A stretch of 64,000 nt of DNA, from NCBI GenBank assembly GCA_032164245.1, contig JAVMKO010000004.1, forward strand, positions 30,419,626 through 30,483,625, read 5' to 3'. The translations under genes and the position numbers were made by a program. Under the pieces are notes generated by a model that had not been told where the DNA came from, ran no database searches, and worked only from the letters and a program-made list of their open reading frames with translations. Position 1 is the stretch's first letter, and each line of letters opens with the position of its first letter. This document shows, one piece after another, positions 44,093 through 56,300 of this stretch. This DNA comes from Sternotherus odoratus (taxonomy: Eukaryota; Chordata; Testudines; Kinosternidae).

Positions 44093-45199
44093 CCTCCTTT
44101 TTTCTTTTATTTTCTTCCCCTGGTACTTTACCCTACCCGTTCTTAGTTTTTTAAAGTCCATTATCCTTATTCTGCTGTGCTCACTTCTTCCTTATTTAAA
44201 GTCCCTCATTACTGCCAGGTTTTGTGTTTTGGATATTTCTGTGTTTTTTTTTTCTGAAATGTCTCATCCACCTTATTATCTTGAAAATATCCACAGCTAA
44301 ATCAGATGTATAAAAAAAGTTAATGTTTCAGGACATCAGCCACCCACTAACTCAAGATGCTAGCAAGAAACTTTCTCTACATCCATACATCCATGATTGT
44401 TCACTATATATTTCTTGCATCTTCCTCTGCAGAGGCTGATACTAGCCAATATTGAGGACAAGTACTGGACTAGATGGAGCACTGTTCTCATTCAGAATAG
44501 TAATCCCTATGTTCCTATTTACACTCCTAACTTTTAAAAAATCTTTCATGTGTAACCATCAGTAGTTTGGAGCACAATGCAACCAGCAAAACAGTGCCAC
44601 GAAACACCATCTTCATCATCCAAGGGGTTCTGTATCCTAGGATCCAATAATTGTGGTGCACTAGCAGTTGAAATTTTGGGGTGTGCGGGCGGAGAGGAAG
44701 GGTCTAAAAATTGTCTGACTCCATCACGATGCAGGTGAAGAAGCCCGTTTTTTCAGCACTGCTGCCCAAGGGTGTGTATGGGGTCTAGGCTTTTTTGATA
44801 CACTAATTATTTAGGCTTGTTCATTTAAGAAGTGGCTTTATCCCAGAGTAGCAGCTGAAAACCCAGCAGCAATTTACTCTCTCTTTCAAATCTTGTGTTC
44901 CTAACATAGAAATGTCCCTCATGTAGCTCATACCTACTTCATTTTGCTCCAGAGGGGGAACGGGGAGGCTGATTGGAGAGAGGGAGAGCCGGTCCCGCCT
45001 GCTGGAGGCAGGAATAAGGGCTGCCCTGCTGAGAGATCCCTGCTATAGTGGAAGTCTGGGCAGTGTATGGAACTGGAAGGCGCTGAAATTGGAGAGCAGA
45101 TCTCAGAGTCGGGGAGAGGGTAAAACATACTCGATCGGGCTGACAGAACGACTTGGAAGCTGCATCAGTGTGTCAAGGTGGAGAGTGTGGACACAGGCT
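44093..45199. other. Non-coding stretch with worn repeat
   Basis: 44340-44520 ends with TGGACTAGATGGAGCACTG and CCCTATGTTCCTATT, like the tail of a common turtle repeat of unassigned family. No gene is supported. Confidence 0.5.
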
Positions 45200-45229
45200 C
45201 TAGAGGACATATGTCAATATCAGTCCATG

Positions 45230-46150
45230 TGCGGAGCGTGTGTTAGGGCGTCTGGGGCAGAGCGCTGACGGGAGAGGCGTGGAGGAGGTCGAAGGACGCG
45301 ATGAGGAGTTGAGGGGGGGCCCTGAGTTTGTGCTCCCTTCCCGATCCCGAGATTTCAGAGACAGCAGAGCCCCGCAGGAGACTGAGAGGAGGGGACAGCC
45401 GGGCTCCGTCCCGGGGAGCAGCAGCGGGCTTTGGGAAGAACTCCCCATTTGGATCAGACACGGAAGTGGCCCGGGACGAGTCAGACCACCCTCCTCCCCG
45501 AGCTCCTTGTTATTCCGCGTGACAGTAGCGGCCAGGGAAACCTGGGCGGCAGGGAACAACCCCCCCGCTGTCTCCCGTCCAGTCCAGAGGCAGCGGCCGG
45601 AGGAGCGGTCCTGACGCCAGGTAAGGGGCGGGGAGGCAGGGCTGCAAAAAGACCTAGGTTATGCTGGGCACCCATTAGGAGGGAGGGGAGGGGAGGGGGC
45701 TGCGGTGTGTCAGCGGGACAGTGGGCTGGAGAGGAGCAGAAGGGGGCGCACGGGAGAGAAGGGGGAATAGGGAGAGGGGTTGGGACGTGCACTGAAAGGC
45801 TCGGTCGGGGTGAGTCAGGCACGAGGAGGGGCCGGGGTCACACGTCGCCCCGGAGTCCAGCCCTAGCAAGGGGGCAGGGGAGCGGGGATGTCCTCAGTGC
45901 GCGCCAGTGTTGCCCTTGGCCCTGCAGCAGCGGCCGGTCACCGAAGTGCGGCGAGTTACTGCAGGTTCGGCGCAGGGTCCTGATCGCGAAGCGGGCGGGA
46001 GGAGGGAGAGGGAAGGGGCGGGAGGCTCTTATCCCTCCTTGTGGAAGTGCAACCCCCTCGGTGATCATTTGCTGCCGGAGACGTGGGCAAAGCTCCTCAC
46101 TGAGGGCCGTGGACAAGAGAAGAAGGTGACTGGGCTGGGGCCAGTGCCCA
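45230..46150. promoter_or_regulatory. CpG island, probable host gene promoter
   Basis: About 0.9 kb of GC- and CpG-rich sequence stands alone in AT-rich surroundings and is not inside any recognised transposon. It contains GGGCGG/GGGGCGGGG boxes (45627, 46015) and no TATA box, as in housekeeping promoters. Long frames within it are GC-driven and open on both strands; I do not call them genes. Confidence 0.7.
45240..45620 (+). other. Possible first exon of a host gene (5' end unknown)
   Basis: Within the CpG island ACGCCAG|GTAAGG at 45620/45621 is a strong splice donor on plus. The exon may be 5' UTR. A possible partner at 46255-46375 is flanked by CTTGTCTCAG and CTG|GTGAAT and contains an ATG in good context (ATCACAATGG). 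No gene name can be given. Confidence 0.4.
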
Positions 46151-46159
46151 AGTAGCCCA

Positions 46160-49100
46160 TTGGCGCTGGCAGGCGGAGGAGAGGGGGACAGTGGCTCTGG
46201 GAGGGGTGCAAATCTGAAGCAGGGATTTTCCTGCTGCTGGGTGACTTGTCTCAGCAGAATAATCACAATGGGGTTAGGAAGGAAATTGAAACAGACTTTA
46301 TTGGCACCCTGGAATCCCCACTGGAGGAGAGGGGGCTGTGCTCGATGTCTGCACTGGACTCTTGGGAAGATACTGGTGAATGCAGCTGTGTTGGTCTTGA
46401 GGACCCCACCGCAGTGTTAATACAAAGGCAGATGCCAGCTTGCTCCATTTCTCAGTGGCTAGGCCTGGAGAGCTTGGGGAATAAATCCTGGACTAGAAGT
46501 AGCTGAGGGGAAAGAAAGTTTCTGAGTCTGTTCCTGACTATCCCTGTTCTATGGTTGCAGTAAGGGCCTCACCTTCATCCTAGTCTTAACCACTAAAAAC
46601 ATTAAATGAGATTGTGCAGTAGGTCTAGGTTTAAAGGAGCTTCATTTTTATATGTCCCTGAATGAGACAATCATGTTTAGTTTGGCTTTAATAACAGAGG
46701 CCAAATATTCCAGCTTGATTACATAACATAAGGCAGCTAAATCTTTATTTGGGGGACTACCACAAATATTTAAATGCCTAAACATATTTAAACAGATTTA
46801 AATGCCTAAACAGTTGAACATTCAGCTCTCAGAGAGCATCTCCTAAGTGTGCTGCACTTTCACTGAATGATAAATTCAGTTTAATCAAAAATGCCTTGCT
46901 ATTTAATAGAGTTCCAAACAATTATTTGTTCCTATCTCCCTTACAGCTAAGAAGGTAGCTGAATCTTAGTTTGGGAAGGAAAGGTTTTAATAAGCTTTGG
47001 TGTCTTAATTTGTATTAGCTGGGATTTTATTTCATAGCCTAATTGCTTCTTGTGTAAAATGACAGTACCAGTTAAATGTTAAGATTTAATTAAATATAAT
47101 TTAATCCATGTGTGTTTGTCCATGTGTTTGGGAGGGTGCAAATCAGCATCAGTGAGGAGGTGTGTTCCTGTCTTTCCTGCAACCCTGGGTGCCTCATAAT
47201 GACTTGCTACTATAGCTCCCAGTCTGGGATGCTCACAGTCAGCGAGAAGCAGACAAGTCACACCCTTAGTGTCTGTGTGCTTAAATAGCCTTGGTTCAGA
47301 AACTTTAACCCCAGCAGCCTGTCTACAGCCCCCATTTGGCTCCCATCAGCCTGATTACAACCAGCATTCCAGCAAGATGATTCCAACACATTCCCAATCC
47401 TGATTTTTTCAAAAACTGTGTACCCTGAGTATCCAGCCCCCTCTTGGGCATAATAAGGTTGTTGCTCCTGCAAAGAGACAAAATAACATCACAAGTTATC
47501 AGCTTAACTGGGAGTAAATACACCCTTCCTTTTAAACAGAGCACCTAGTTGGTTTATAGTAAAATGAAAAGTTTATTTACAAAATAAACATAAGATTAAG
47601 TGAGTTAAAGTATAAGGAATAAAGATAGAAAGAAACACAAGAAAAATCAAAACAAAATAGTCTTTATAAGTCTAAAACTTAATCTAGGAAGATATAGGCT
47701 TTGTTCAAAATAGGTTTCTTTCATCAGTCATTCTTCTTCCTAGCTATGGCTGACTTTCCTTTCGTCCACAAAAGTACAAGGTGCTGCTTCCCTTGTCTTC
47801 AAATATGAAAGATCTTTATCTAAGTAGGTTTCACACATATATTTTTTTCTAGAGGCTTCAACTCCCTTCCCCCTAGGTTGAAGAACCCATCTTTCTCAGC
47901 TTGCAAGAGATCTGGTCTCTGTGTCTGTCTAGTGACTGATGGCAAAGAGAGATTCTGTCCTTGCTCATATCTTTCAAAGTTCAATTAATTTTTTTGAAGA
48001 GACAGGATGACCTCATGTGTTTCTTTCCTTCCTGTGGGCTTTCCATCCTGTAGTATGATTTCTATGTAAATAAGGCTTCCATTGTTTCTGATTCCACTAT
48101 ACTTAATTTACATGAGACAGGTAGATAGTAGTGATATTTCCTCTTGTCTTGGCAGATTGTACAGACTAATATCAATTCATATACATAATTCCCTACATAA
48201 TGTTAATACATATATTTCACAATGACAATAGTCACCAGAGTGTCATTCGTTTTCAGAAAAGACATCACTCTGTATACCCATATAATATGGTAATATTATA
48301 GATGATCAGTTGATTCAATTGCTTGTCACCTGAGTTTCAACTTCCTGTATTTATAGACTGTAAACTTTTGAAAGGGATTCTTCTCAAAAGTAAAACCCAG
48401 ACCAAGCTTCTCTCTGCTTCTGGTTGTAACCTTGTTGTCTCTTCCCCCCATCTGTTAGCTTGATAGCTTTATTTAGCTCTCTGGCATGTCAATATGCCTT
48501 CATTGTCTTTACCTGATGACGAAGCTGGTCCAGACCAGCCACCTATCTCTTCTTCCAGTCCATCCATTCCCCAGATATGTCCCTGTTGAAGAGTGGAACA
48601 TGTTCCCTCTTGCCTGGGCATGGTGTAGCAGATCATTCCTCATCTAATAGCCTATGCTGAGAGCTCCTGTAGCAACCTCTCTTCTCCTGACTCAGACTTG
48701 AAAGTCTCTCCTCTACTGAGGTATCATTGTCCCAAACAGACAGCAACCTACATGACTCTAGTCACTAATATGATGCCTTTTGCCACTCCAGGGCTTCTTT
48801 TCTGGCAGAGTTGTACCCAATGGCTTTCTTTGGAAGTTTTTTAACGAGTCTCAAAAGTAAAACTGGAATTACAACAAAAACAACTTTGATCTCCTTCCTC
48901 AGGCTTAAACCTTTAATCTATCCAGGGTCCTCCATTTCTCTGTTCTTCTACAGGGTTAACTTGGAGTCTTACCTCTACTCTATCTATTCTAAGGCTGTTG
49001 GTTGGCCTTTTCTCAGGGCTATTCCAGGAGTCATCTTCACTCTTGCCGAACTATCCTATCAGGGTCCATCTCAAGATGTAAACTCCCTCCTGAAGCTCCT

Positions 49101-51080
49101 CTTCATTTGAAAGCCTGGCTGGGCTTCTTTCCATGAGAACATCCCTGGAACATGTTCTACCCCAGTACCTTCTTTGTATCTCTCTGGCTTCCCATTGCTA
49201 CTACTCTGAGTACAGCTAGTGAGTTCTTCCTTCTTTCTGCAAACCCCTTCTATTTTGGACTTCCTCTCTTTACAAGAACCACTCAAGCTGTTTCCCCAGT
49301 GGACTCCTCTTTAATTAGACCTTCTCCACCTTCTACGTTCAGTCAGGTATATTAATTGACTTCGGGCCCACACTAACCATTTCACCACCAGTGTAGGGTA
49401 GACACCCCAACACAGTCCCCTTCTGTGCTCCTCATCTCATTCTCATTTCGCCACTTGTTTCTACTGAATTCACTTCCCATCCACACAAGCATACCACACA
49501 TAGGCCCCACTGTGGACCTGGAGAACTGGGAGGGTAGAGGGTTCTGATAAGACTATTTGGTTACCATGTGATCCTCATTTTCTCTTCTTGCCTCTGATGA
49601 ATTCACTTACTCTCTTATTTCCTTGTCATTGTTGAAAGGAAAGGGGGAAGCCAGCATGAGGGCAAATTCTTCCTGTACCAGAGAAGAAATGGTGTAGATT
49701 ATGTACATCCCATTACTATAGCTCTCATAAAATCGCTCAGTGACTATGTTCTGAAATGCTGTTTGTCATCATGGGGCAATATACCCTGCTGAGTGAACTT
49801 CACCCTACATAGCATTGTGATTGTCCTCATACCTTATTCTGCATCCTGTTTATATTGTATTGCTCCTTGCATAGTAAAAAAGTCCAGAATTAACACCATT
49901 CCACAAATGTGTGTTTAGCTGGGGAAGGTCTCTATTTGCATTTATCATGCTCACTTTTCTGTTCCCCACCCCAGCTCTCACCACATTCCTAGAAACTACA
50001 TGCATTTTGAACTCATGTCACCAGTGGATGGAGTGAGTTGCATCCTCTTAGCACTCACAGCTCTCCTAGTGAAGTAAGCCAAAGTAATAATTTACACTAC
50101 TCATTAATTTTCCCATTTCTCTAAATTCTGCCTTGACTTACACTTCTGCAGTTCCATTCAAAGTACTGGTGTTTCATAGGTGTAACAAAGCAGAATTTAG
50201 TCCAAAATTGGCAAAGAAAGAGCATTCTGAAGTTCTAAACCTATCAAAACTCCTTCAAATCCATCCTATGAAATGTTAGTGAATGTAAAGAGAACAGCAA
50301 ACAAAATATTCAAATTGGGTGCCTAAATTAGAAAACTAAATTCATATTTAGTACATAAACAAGTGATTTTGAAAAGTGCTGAGTGTCCACAGCTGTCACT
50401 GGCTTCAAACATTTCTTTATAGATGTAGGTATCCAACCTGAAGCACCATAGTCTGAAAATTTGGTCAGGAGCTGTATAAGAACACCATTAAAGTAATAGA
50501 ATATTGCAAGAACCTTTTCAAAAGCACACACTACACATTAAGATAAAAATAAATAGAATTTTAAGAATATTCTGTATATAGTGCATAGGAGTTTCTAAGA
50601 AGCCACGAGTTTCTAAAAACGGCAATGTATATTTGTTTTATTTATTTTAATAGTTATAGTAAATGTTTTAATATGCTGGAAGGCAGAGAGAGTCTGTGCT
50701 GGATAATCCTGATGGGTCTGAGGTATGAGCTAAACAGCTTGGCATCATCATGACTTAAGTGGTTTTGAGAACAGGAAGCTTTGGAAACTTTAAGTATCTA
50801 AGGAATCTAGGTACTATAAGGTTAGGGGGCAGCTGAGCAGGGTTTTAAGAGTAAATTATCTCCACTTTAAACCATTCTTGGTCATGTGTATTATTTATAT
50901 TGTGCAAGTATTCTAGGTATTTTCCAAACACATAGGAATACATGGACCCTGTTTCAGAGAATACAATCTAAAAAGACAAGCATAGGGCTGGATGCACCAT
51001 GTATACACAGTGATGGTGACAGTTTGTTTAGGTTTTACATCCAAGTTGTCCCCAGCAGCCTCCTGCCCCTACAGCTGCAG
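46160..51080. other. Non-coding stretch with worn LTR-like sequence
   Basis: Possible introns downstream of the CpG island. 48840-49430 on minus resembles a decayed gypsy-type LTR (TGTGTTGGGGTGTCTACC start near 49420 and an AATTAAAGAGGAGTCC segment). 47290-48150 may be another worn LTR. Neither has clear ends. Confidence 0.4.
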
Positions 51081-51264
51081 ACTCAATTATTCTCTTTTTA
51101 TACTGGCTTTCTACCCTTGATACACAAACTTCCACCTTCATCTACATTCACTGCTGACATCAGAGATTGGCAGAAAGCATACTGGGGATGTGAAAACATG
51201 CTGCTACATCTCCATCAACAACTGGAGTATTTCTCTTCTGATGTTCAAGCTGCATTTCAGAGGG
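51081..51264 (+). other. Candidate coding exon, unrecognised gene
   Basis: After the pyrimidine-rich acceptor CCTGCCCCTACAGCTGCAG the frame reads TQLFSFYTGFLPLIHKLP and then DIRDWQKAYWGCENMLLHL, a helical pattern with coding-like composition, up to GAGGG|GTACTG. It does not join in phase to the next candidate exon at 52751, so an exon between them would be needed. I recognise no domain. Confidence 0.3.
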
Positions 51265-52750
51265 GTACTGTATGAACACAAGCTCAATACTGAAACTTGT
51301 AAGAAAAGGACCCAGGTTCAAAATGACATTTTAACAACAAACGTCTTCAATTTTTTGAAATAAAATGCTTTTACACTCAGTAGATTATTCCAGAACCCAA
51401 TAGTCTTTTCAGAAAAGAAATATTTCAAAAGTCACAGTGCATTGCATCAATATAAATGTCTCTAAAGTCTGCTCTCTTGTCATGAAAACCTAATCAAGCT
51501 TGAAATTTCTGTAGTACTGTTGCACGTTCATGTTGATGATAATAAACCATAACGTTATATGTTTCTTATAACAAATACTAATGTTTAGATACTTCATGTC
51601 CATTAGTTTTCATATTTAAAATAATACTTTTTTAAAAATGTGGAAGGCTAAGATGAAAAATAATGGACATGGTATACCTTACAAGTTAGTACTTGTCATA
51701 TGAAATATATAATACACTGAGAAGGAATATTTATAGAGGCACGAAAGTAGGTTTATTCTGAGAAAGGGGCAGTTTCAAATCCCAGCTATTATATTCAGAA
51801 GTATTTCTACTACAGTATTTGATGTGATATATCTTACTTTGCAATTTTAATCATCTAATTTATTAAAGTTTGGTCACTTATTGTAGGATGAAGCAGAACA
51901 AAAGAATTCTTTATTCCCTTTTTAATGCTTCTAGATGCTTGGCTGTCATATGATGGCATGAAATGGGGATAGTTTGTACCACGCAGGAGCTAGCTATACT
52001 AGAAACAAAATACCAGGTCATTACTCCTCCTTCTAAAAGGTTTATTTCAAAATTAACCCCCCGTCTGAGTAAAATAAAATTATCACTGTTTTTTACCAAA
52101 ACATTGCTGTTTCAAACTTTGACATTGATCTTTTCAGTTAAATTCTGCCCAATGACCTGTAATCCTACTGAAGTATCCAGGAGCACATAGCCTGCATTCT
52201 TCTCAGCCATCTCAAAGACATAAAAAAACCTTTTAAAACCTTAAAAAAGTCTGCTGTTCGTCATATTGCCCTGTAACGTCTGTCCTCTGCCACTCCCCAC
52301 AGAGTAGTGCTACCATGGAAAGATCTATCGTTGATGGAAATGTTTTTTAAAAAATGCATCTTTTGATACTTAAAAAAAGTTCCTTGTTTTATACCGTCTT
52401 CTCATGCTGGTCTACAGGTGTGAGACATGTTTCCTCCCTCCCACCAGAGGGAGACAAAACATGGAGGGTTTGATATGGTATCATCTTCATTACATATGCC
52501 ACTTCAGTTGTCAGCCTCCACCAGATGAAGGTCCATTTAATGCCTGCATCCCTTGGGGGTGTAGGTAGGCCTTGTACCCTCTAAGGCTCTGGAGTTTGCC
52601 ATCTAATCTTGGATGTCCCTATGCTCCTCTTGTGCCTACAGCACAGACTGCTGGTTCTTTACTTCCCTATGAGTTTCTGACTGCATGGGCCGGGAGTGAC
52701 TGGAAGTGAGCTGCTTCTGTGTACTTCCCCTCCATCCCCCCTCGCCCCAG

Positions 52751-52837
52751 GAGTGGCTCAGAGATCTTTGGTTGGAAGCCTCTTCCACCTCTCACTGTCT
52801 GCTGATCGATCCTGAGTGTAATACACTCTCTCTGCAG
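52751..52837 (+). other. Candidate coding exon, unrecognised gene
   Basis: An 87-base exon lies between a strong acceptor (CCATCCCCCCTCGCCCCAG) and CTGCAG|GTAAAA. It is open in phase 0 for 29 codons (EWLRDLWLEASSTSHCLLID...). The next candidate at 53095 is in the same phase, so the two join without a shift. Confidence 0.38.
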
Positions 52838-53094
52838 GTAAAAGTCTTTCCTCTCGTCCCTCTCACTTACTCTCATTCCTCCACTTTCCCCTGGTGTCTG
52901 ATAAGCAAATGGTGGTTAATGGGGATTGACTTGTGTGCTCTGTTCGGTTATTCAATTATATTGGTTGTGTTTTTGGTAGAAGTGCAGTATAGCAATGGGA
53001 GCAGGACCACCGTTCTCAAGTGTTTGTTATTAAACACTGATATTGCTATGTGCCTATCCCTCTTTTATATCTTTTCCCCCCCTTGTGTTTGATA

Positions 53095-53238
53095 GGACAG
53101 GATTGTAGCTCGTGGTTACTTTTGTGCAAGATGGCTGAGCAATGCGAGAAATGTTGCCTATAGCTTTGTCAAGAAGCTTCTCCAGAAGGGGAACGGACAC
53201 TGCCAAGATAGAAGAGTGTGCGATATCCTCCATTCTCT
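53095..53238 (+). other. Candidate coding exon, possibly terminal
   Basis: The acceptor CCCCCCCTTGTGTTTGATAG is followed in phase 0 by DRIVARGYFCARWLSNARNV and AYSFVKKLLQKGNG. The frame ends at TAG 53236-53238, and an AATAAA lies near 53331. Either this is the last exon or it uses a weak donor before the stop. No family is recognised. Confidence 0.38.
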
Positions 53239-53339
53239 ATAGTTTGTTTTTTTTATGACTACACAGTGCACTGAAGTAAGAATTGTTTAGTTTGGCTGCA
53301 AACATCCTCATGTTTTATATGGTGAAGACTCCAATAAAT

Positions 53340-56300
53340 ATGTATATTACACCTTACATCAAGATTTCCTATCTCAGTTACCCAATTATATAGCAAAACT
53401 TTACAGGAGTCTCTTCCTTCCCTGCGACACCACATCTGCACACTGTTGGAGTGATTACAGTTGAATTCTTCAGTTATTTTGAATCATTCTGAGTAACTTT
53501 TGCTGGCAGGCTCTGTGAGAATGCGGCTTTCCTGTCAATATTTCATTAAGATTGTTGTATACCTTTGCTTGAATCCCTATTTTGACCTAACTCTTAGACT
53601 GTACCTTGATAATTAATGGTTGTGCACTGTTTAAATTTAGTAAAAGAAAGTGAAAGTTAAACTGGAGGTAAGTTGTATTTGTTTGGTAGAAGCGAAGCTT
53701 CAAAAGAAAAATATTTTGCATGAAGGTGAATATGTTTTGGCATTATTCAGATAATGGATATTATAATAAACTTATTAGCTCTGAACTTGTGACCCTCAGT
53801 TTTATAAATCTTCCATTGACATGATTATTAGTTGTACCCTGTGTGAACAGATCCATTGAAACTATAGTAGAACACACCTTTAATCTTTTTGATAGTAGTA
53901 GTATCCCACTTAGGCTGTTCCAACATTGTCTTCAGTCCCTGTAATTCTCGAGCATGAAGTCTCATTTTAAGTATCTGTTTCGGAGAATCACTGATATAAT
54001 ACTAGCAGAAATTATGTATCTCAATTATTATTAAACATATGTATATTAGGACTATCTCATGCTTTAGAAAATGTTGATTCCCGAGTATTTTTAGGGATTT
54101 TTCTGAAATCAATGTTTTAGATGATATCACCACTTTTGAATGCTATTATCCAAGAGAGTTGCATGTTAGAAGTAAGCCTGACAGTTCTGGAAGAGAAAGA
54201 TAAGCTTGTCCCTCTAAGAAGAGTAATCTCACCACTGGCATGCCCCATCATGGCTGGACATGGTATAACAGGCTGTCTTTGACTACAGCACCCTGTTTCA
54301 GCTGCTCTTGTCCTTCAGTGATCTGCTTCATCTCATGTCTTGGCCCTCCAGCCAATCCACTTTTTACCCATTGCAGGGTAATAGAGTCCAGTTCCATTGT
54401 ATCAGGTCTTAAGCACAGCTCTAGGCCCTACCATCTTTACACTCATGCATCTCAGGGTTTTCTAGTGTCCTTATTCCTCTGTGTGTGCGGAGGGTGGGGA
54501 AGGGGAGGTTTCATGCCATCTTCTTACAAACCTGATACCTAGGCCTTCCCACTATACTGCATCCCAGCCTAAGGACCCTTTGGTAGGCAGGTAAGGTCTA
54601 TCAGACCTGCTCCCTGTCACTTACACCTATTACCAGGAATCCCCCCCACAGCCTCTCTACATTCACTCCTCTGTCAGAGGTGGGATTCGTGTCTCTCCCT
54701 TGTAATCACTCAACAAATCCCAAAATACAAACAAACAAACTCAGCCTTCCTTGAGGTTGACCTTTCATCTCTGTTAAGCATCCCCTGTTTTGTTCCAGGT
54801 CTCTGTCTTTTTAGAAGTCCAGATTCTTCCCTTTTACCTAGGCTCCCATTCTCAAGGGACTACAGAGTTTCTTCCTATTGTCCATCTAGTCTGGGCTTCT
54901 CTCTTTATTCTAACCACGCACCTCCTTACCCAGCTGGGGCTCCTCTTTATTTGGGCCTGACCAACCTCCCAGGTACAATTAGTTGCCTTAATTGACTCTC
55001 CAGTTCCAGTTAACCTTTTCATTACCTATGAATGCTACATATTCCATTATCGCCCCTTTTAAGTAAGGTGTATTTAATACTGATTCTTCATTATTTTCTT
55101 CTTGAATGTAAAAGGTTGTTTAATCTACCTCTAAATTTGTATTAGGCGAAGTCAGGTAAAATTGGTTATATAAACAGCTGTCTACCCCCAAAAACTGCCA
55201 TAAGTTGTCCTGCAAAAATCTCAAATCCTTATACAAAATCAACTGACTCCCTCAGTAAACCCCCTTGGCAGTCAGAACAAACCACTTAGTGCTTCGACTG
55301 AAGCCATCAGATCTGTTCTCCAGCAGATGTGATATTTTTATCATGCTCTCAATCCCAGTATGCTGCTTCAAAAAACGAGATGAATAAAGAGTAAGTGCAA
55401 TATTCTGTCTTCAGGCTGTAGTGCAGGGCTCCCATTGATTTCCTAAAAGGCTCATTCAGTGACTTGAAGAGGAACCCAGAGCTGCAGTCAAGGCCAAAGT
55501 TTGTACCTATTCATTTTCATACCTAAAAATTAGAAGATGGAACAATACACTGGTTCAGTGATCCATAACAAGATACAAGATATGAAAACCTTCATATAAA
55601 TCCAGATGTCTACTGTAGTTGCTGTAGGATCTTCCTCCCTTACACTGTACAACGTATTATTTCTACATTCCAAGGTTTTGTGGGTCTGTAGACCTTTGGT
55701 ACCTTCATCCCCGATAGAACTCCATTGGCTGCAGTAGAATGACACCAGACATGAGTGTGGCCCATTTTCTTTGCACCTCTGTAGCAAGTTTGTTTCTTAC
55801 CCCACACTGCACTCATAACTTTCTCTTCAAAGCCCACTCTCAGTGGTTCTGACTGAATTTAGGACTCACAAAAAATACTGGAGTGACAAAAGTGATTTAC
55901 CTATAGAACATGTAAAAGACAGACAACATCATTACAAGCATAGGTTTCAAACTTGCAGGTACAGCAGTCCAGCTGCACTTATTCAGTTGCAATATCACAA
56001 CCTTCTCATGCCTTTCCTCATATCTGACCTGGTGGGACCACCTTTAATGGCGAGACAGTAGGTCAGTCTCCCTGTTCATTCAGTCATTTTCCTTTCTTCT
56101 TACACTGGTGATTTATGATCTAATTAATGCTAATTTGGTGGCTTTGTGGCATTGCCTTGTAACACTCCCAATATGAATGCTTCATGACTGACGTTAAAAC
56201 TAACCCTGCCAGCAAAACATACTTCACAGTTCTTTGATTTCTTTTCCGAAGGTATTTTGTTCGGAATAAAAATGGAAAGTAATTTTTTCCCCTTCTTTTC

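Noticed and set aside
45431..46129. 232-codon Gly/Arg-rich frame in the CpG island
   Set aside because: GC-driven frame with antisense frames of similar length; crosses a strong splice donor; no domain.
50886..51080. N-terminal part of the frame ending at 51275 as coding
   Set aside because: Resembles a worn interspersed repeat (ATTTTCCAAACACATAGGAA, ACAATCTAAAAAGACAAGCA); only the part after the acceptor at 51080 looks coding.
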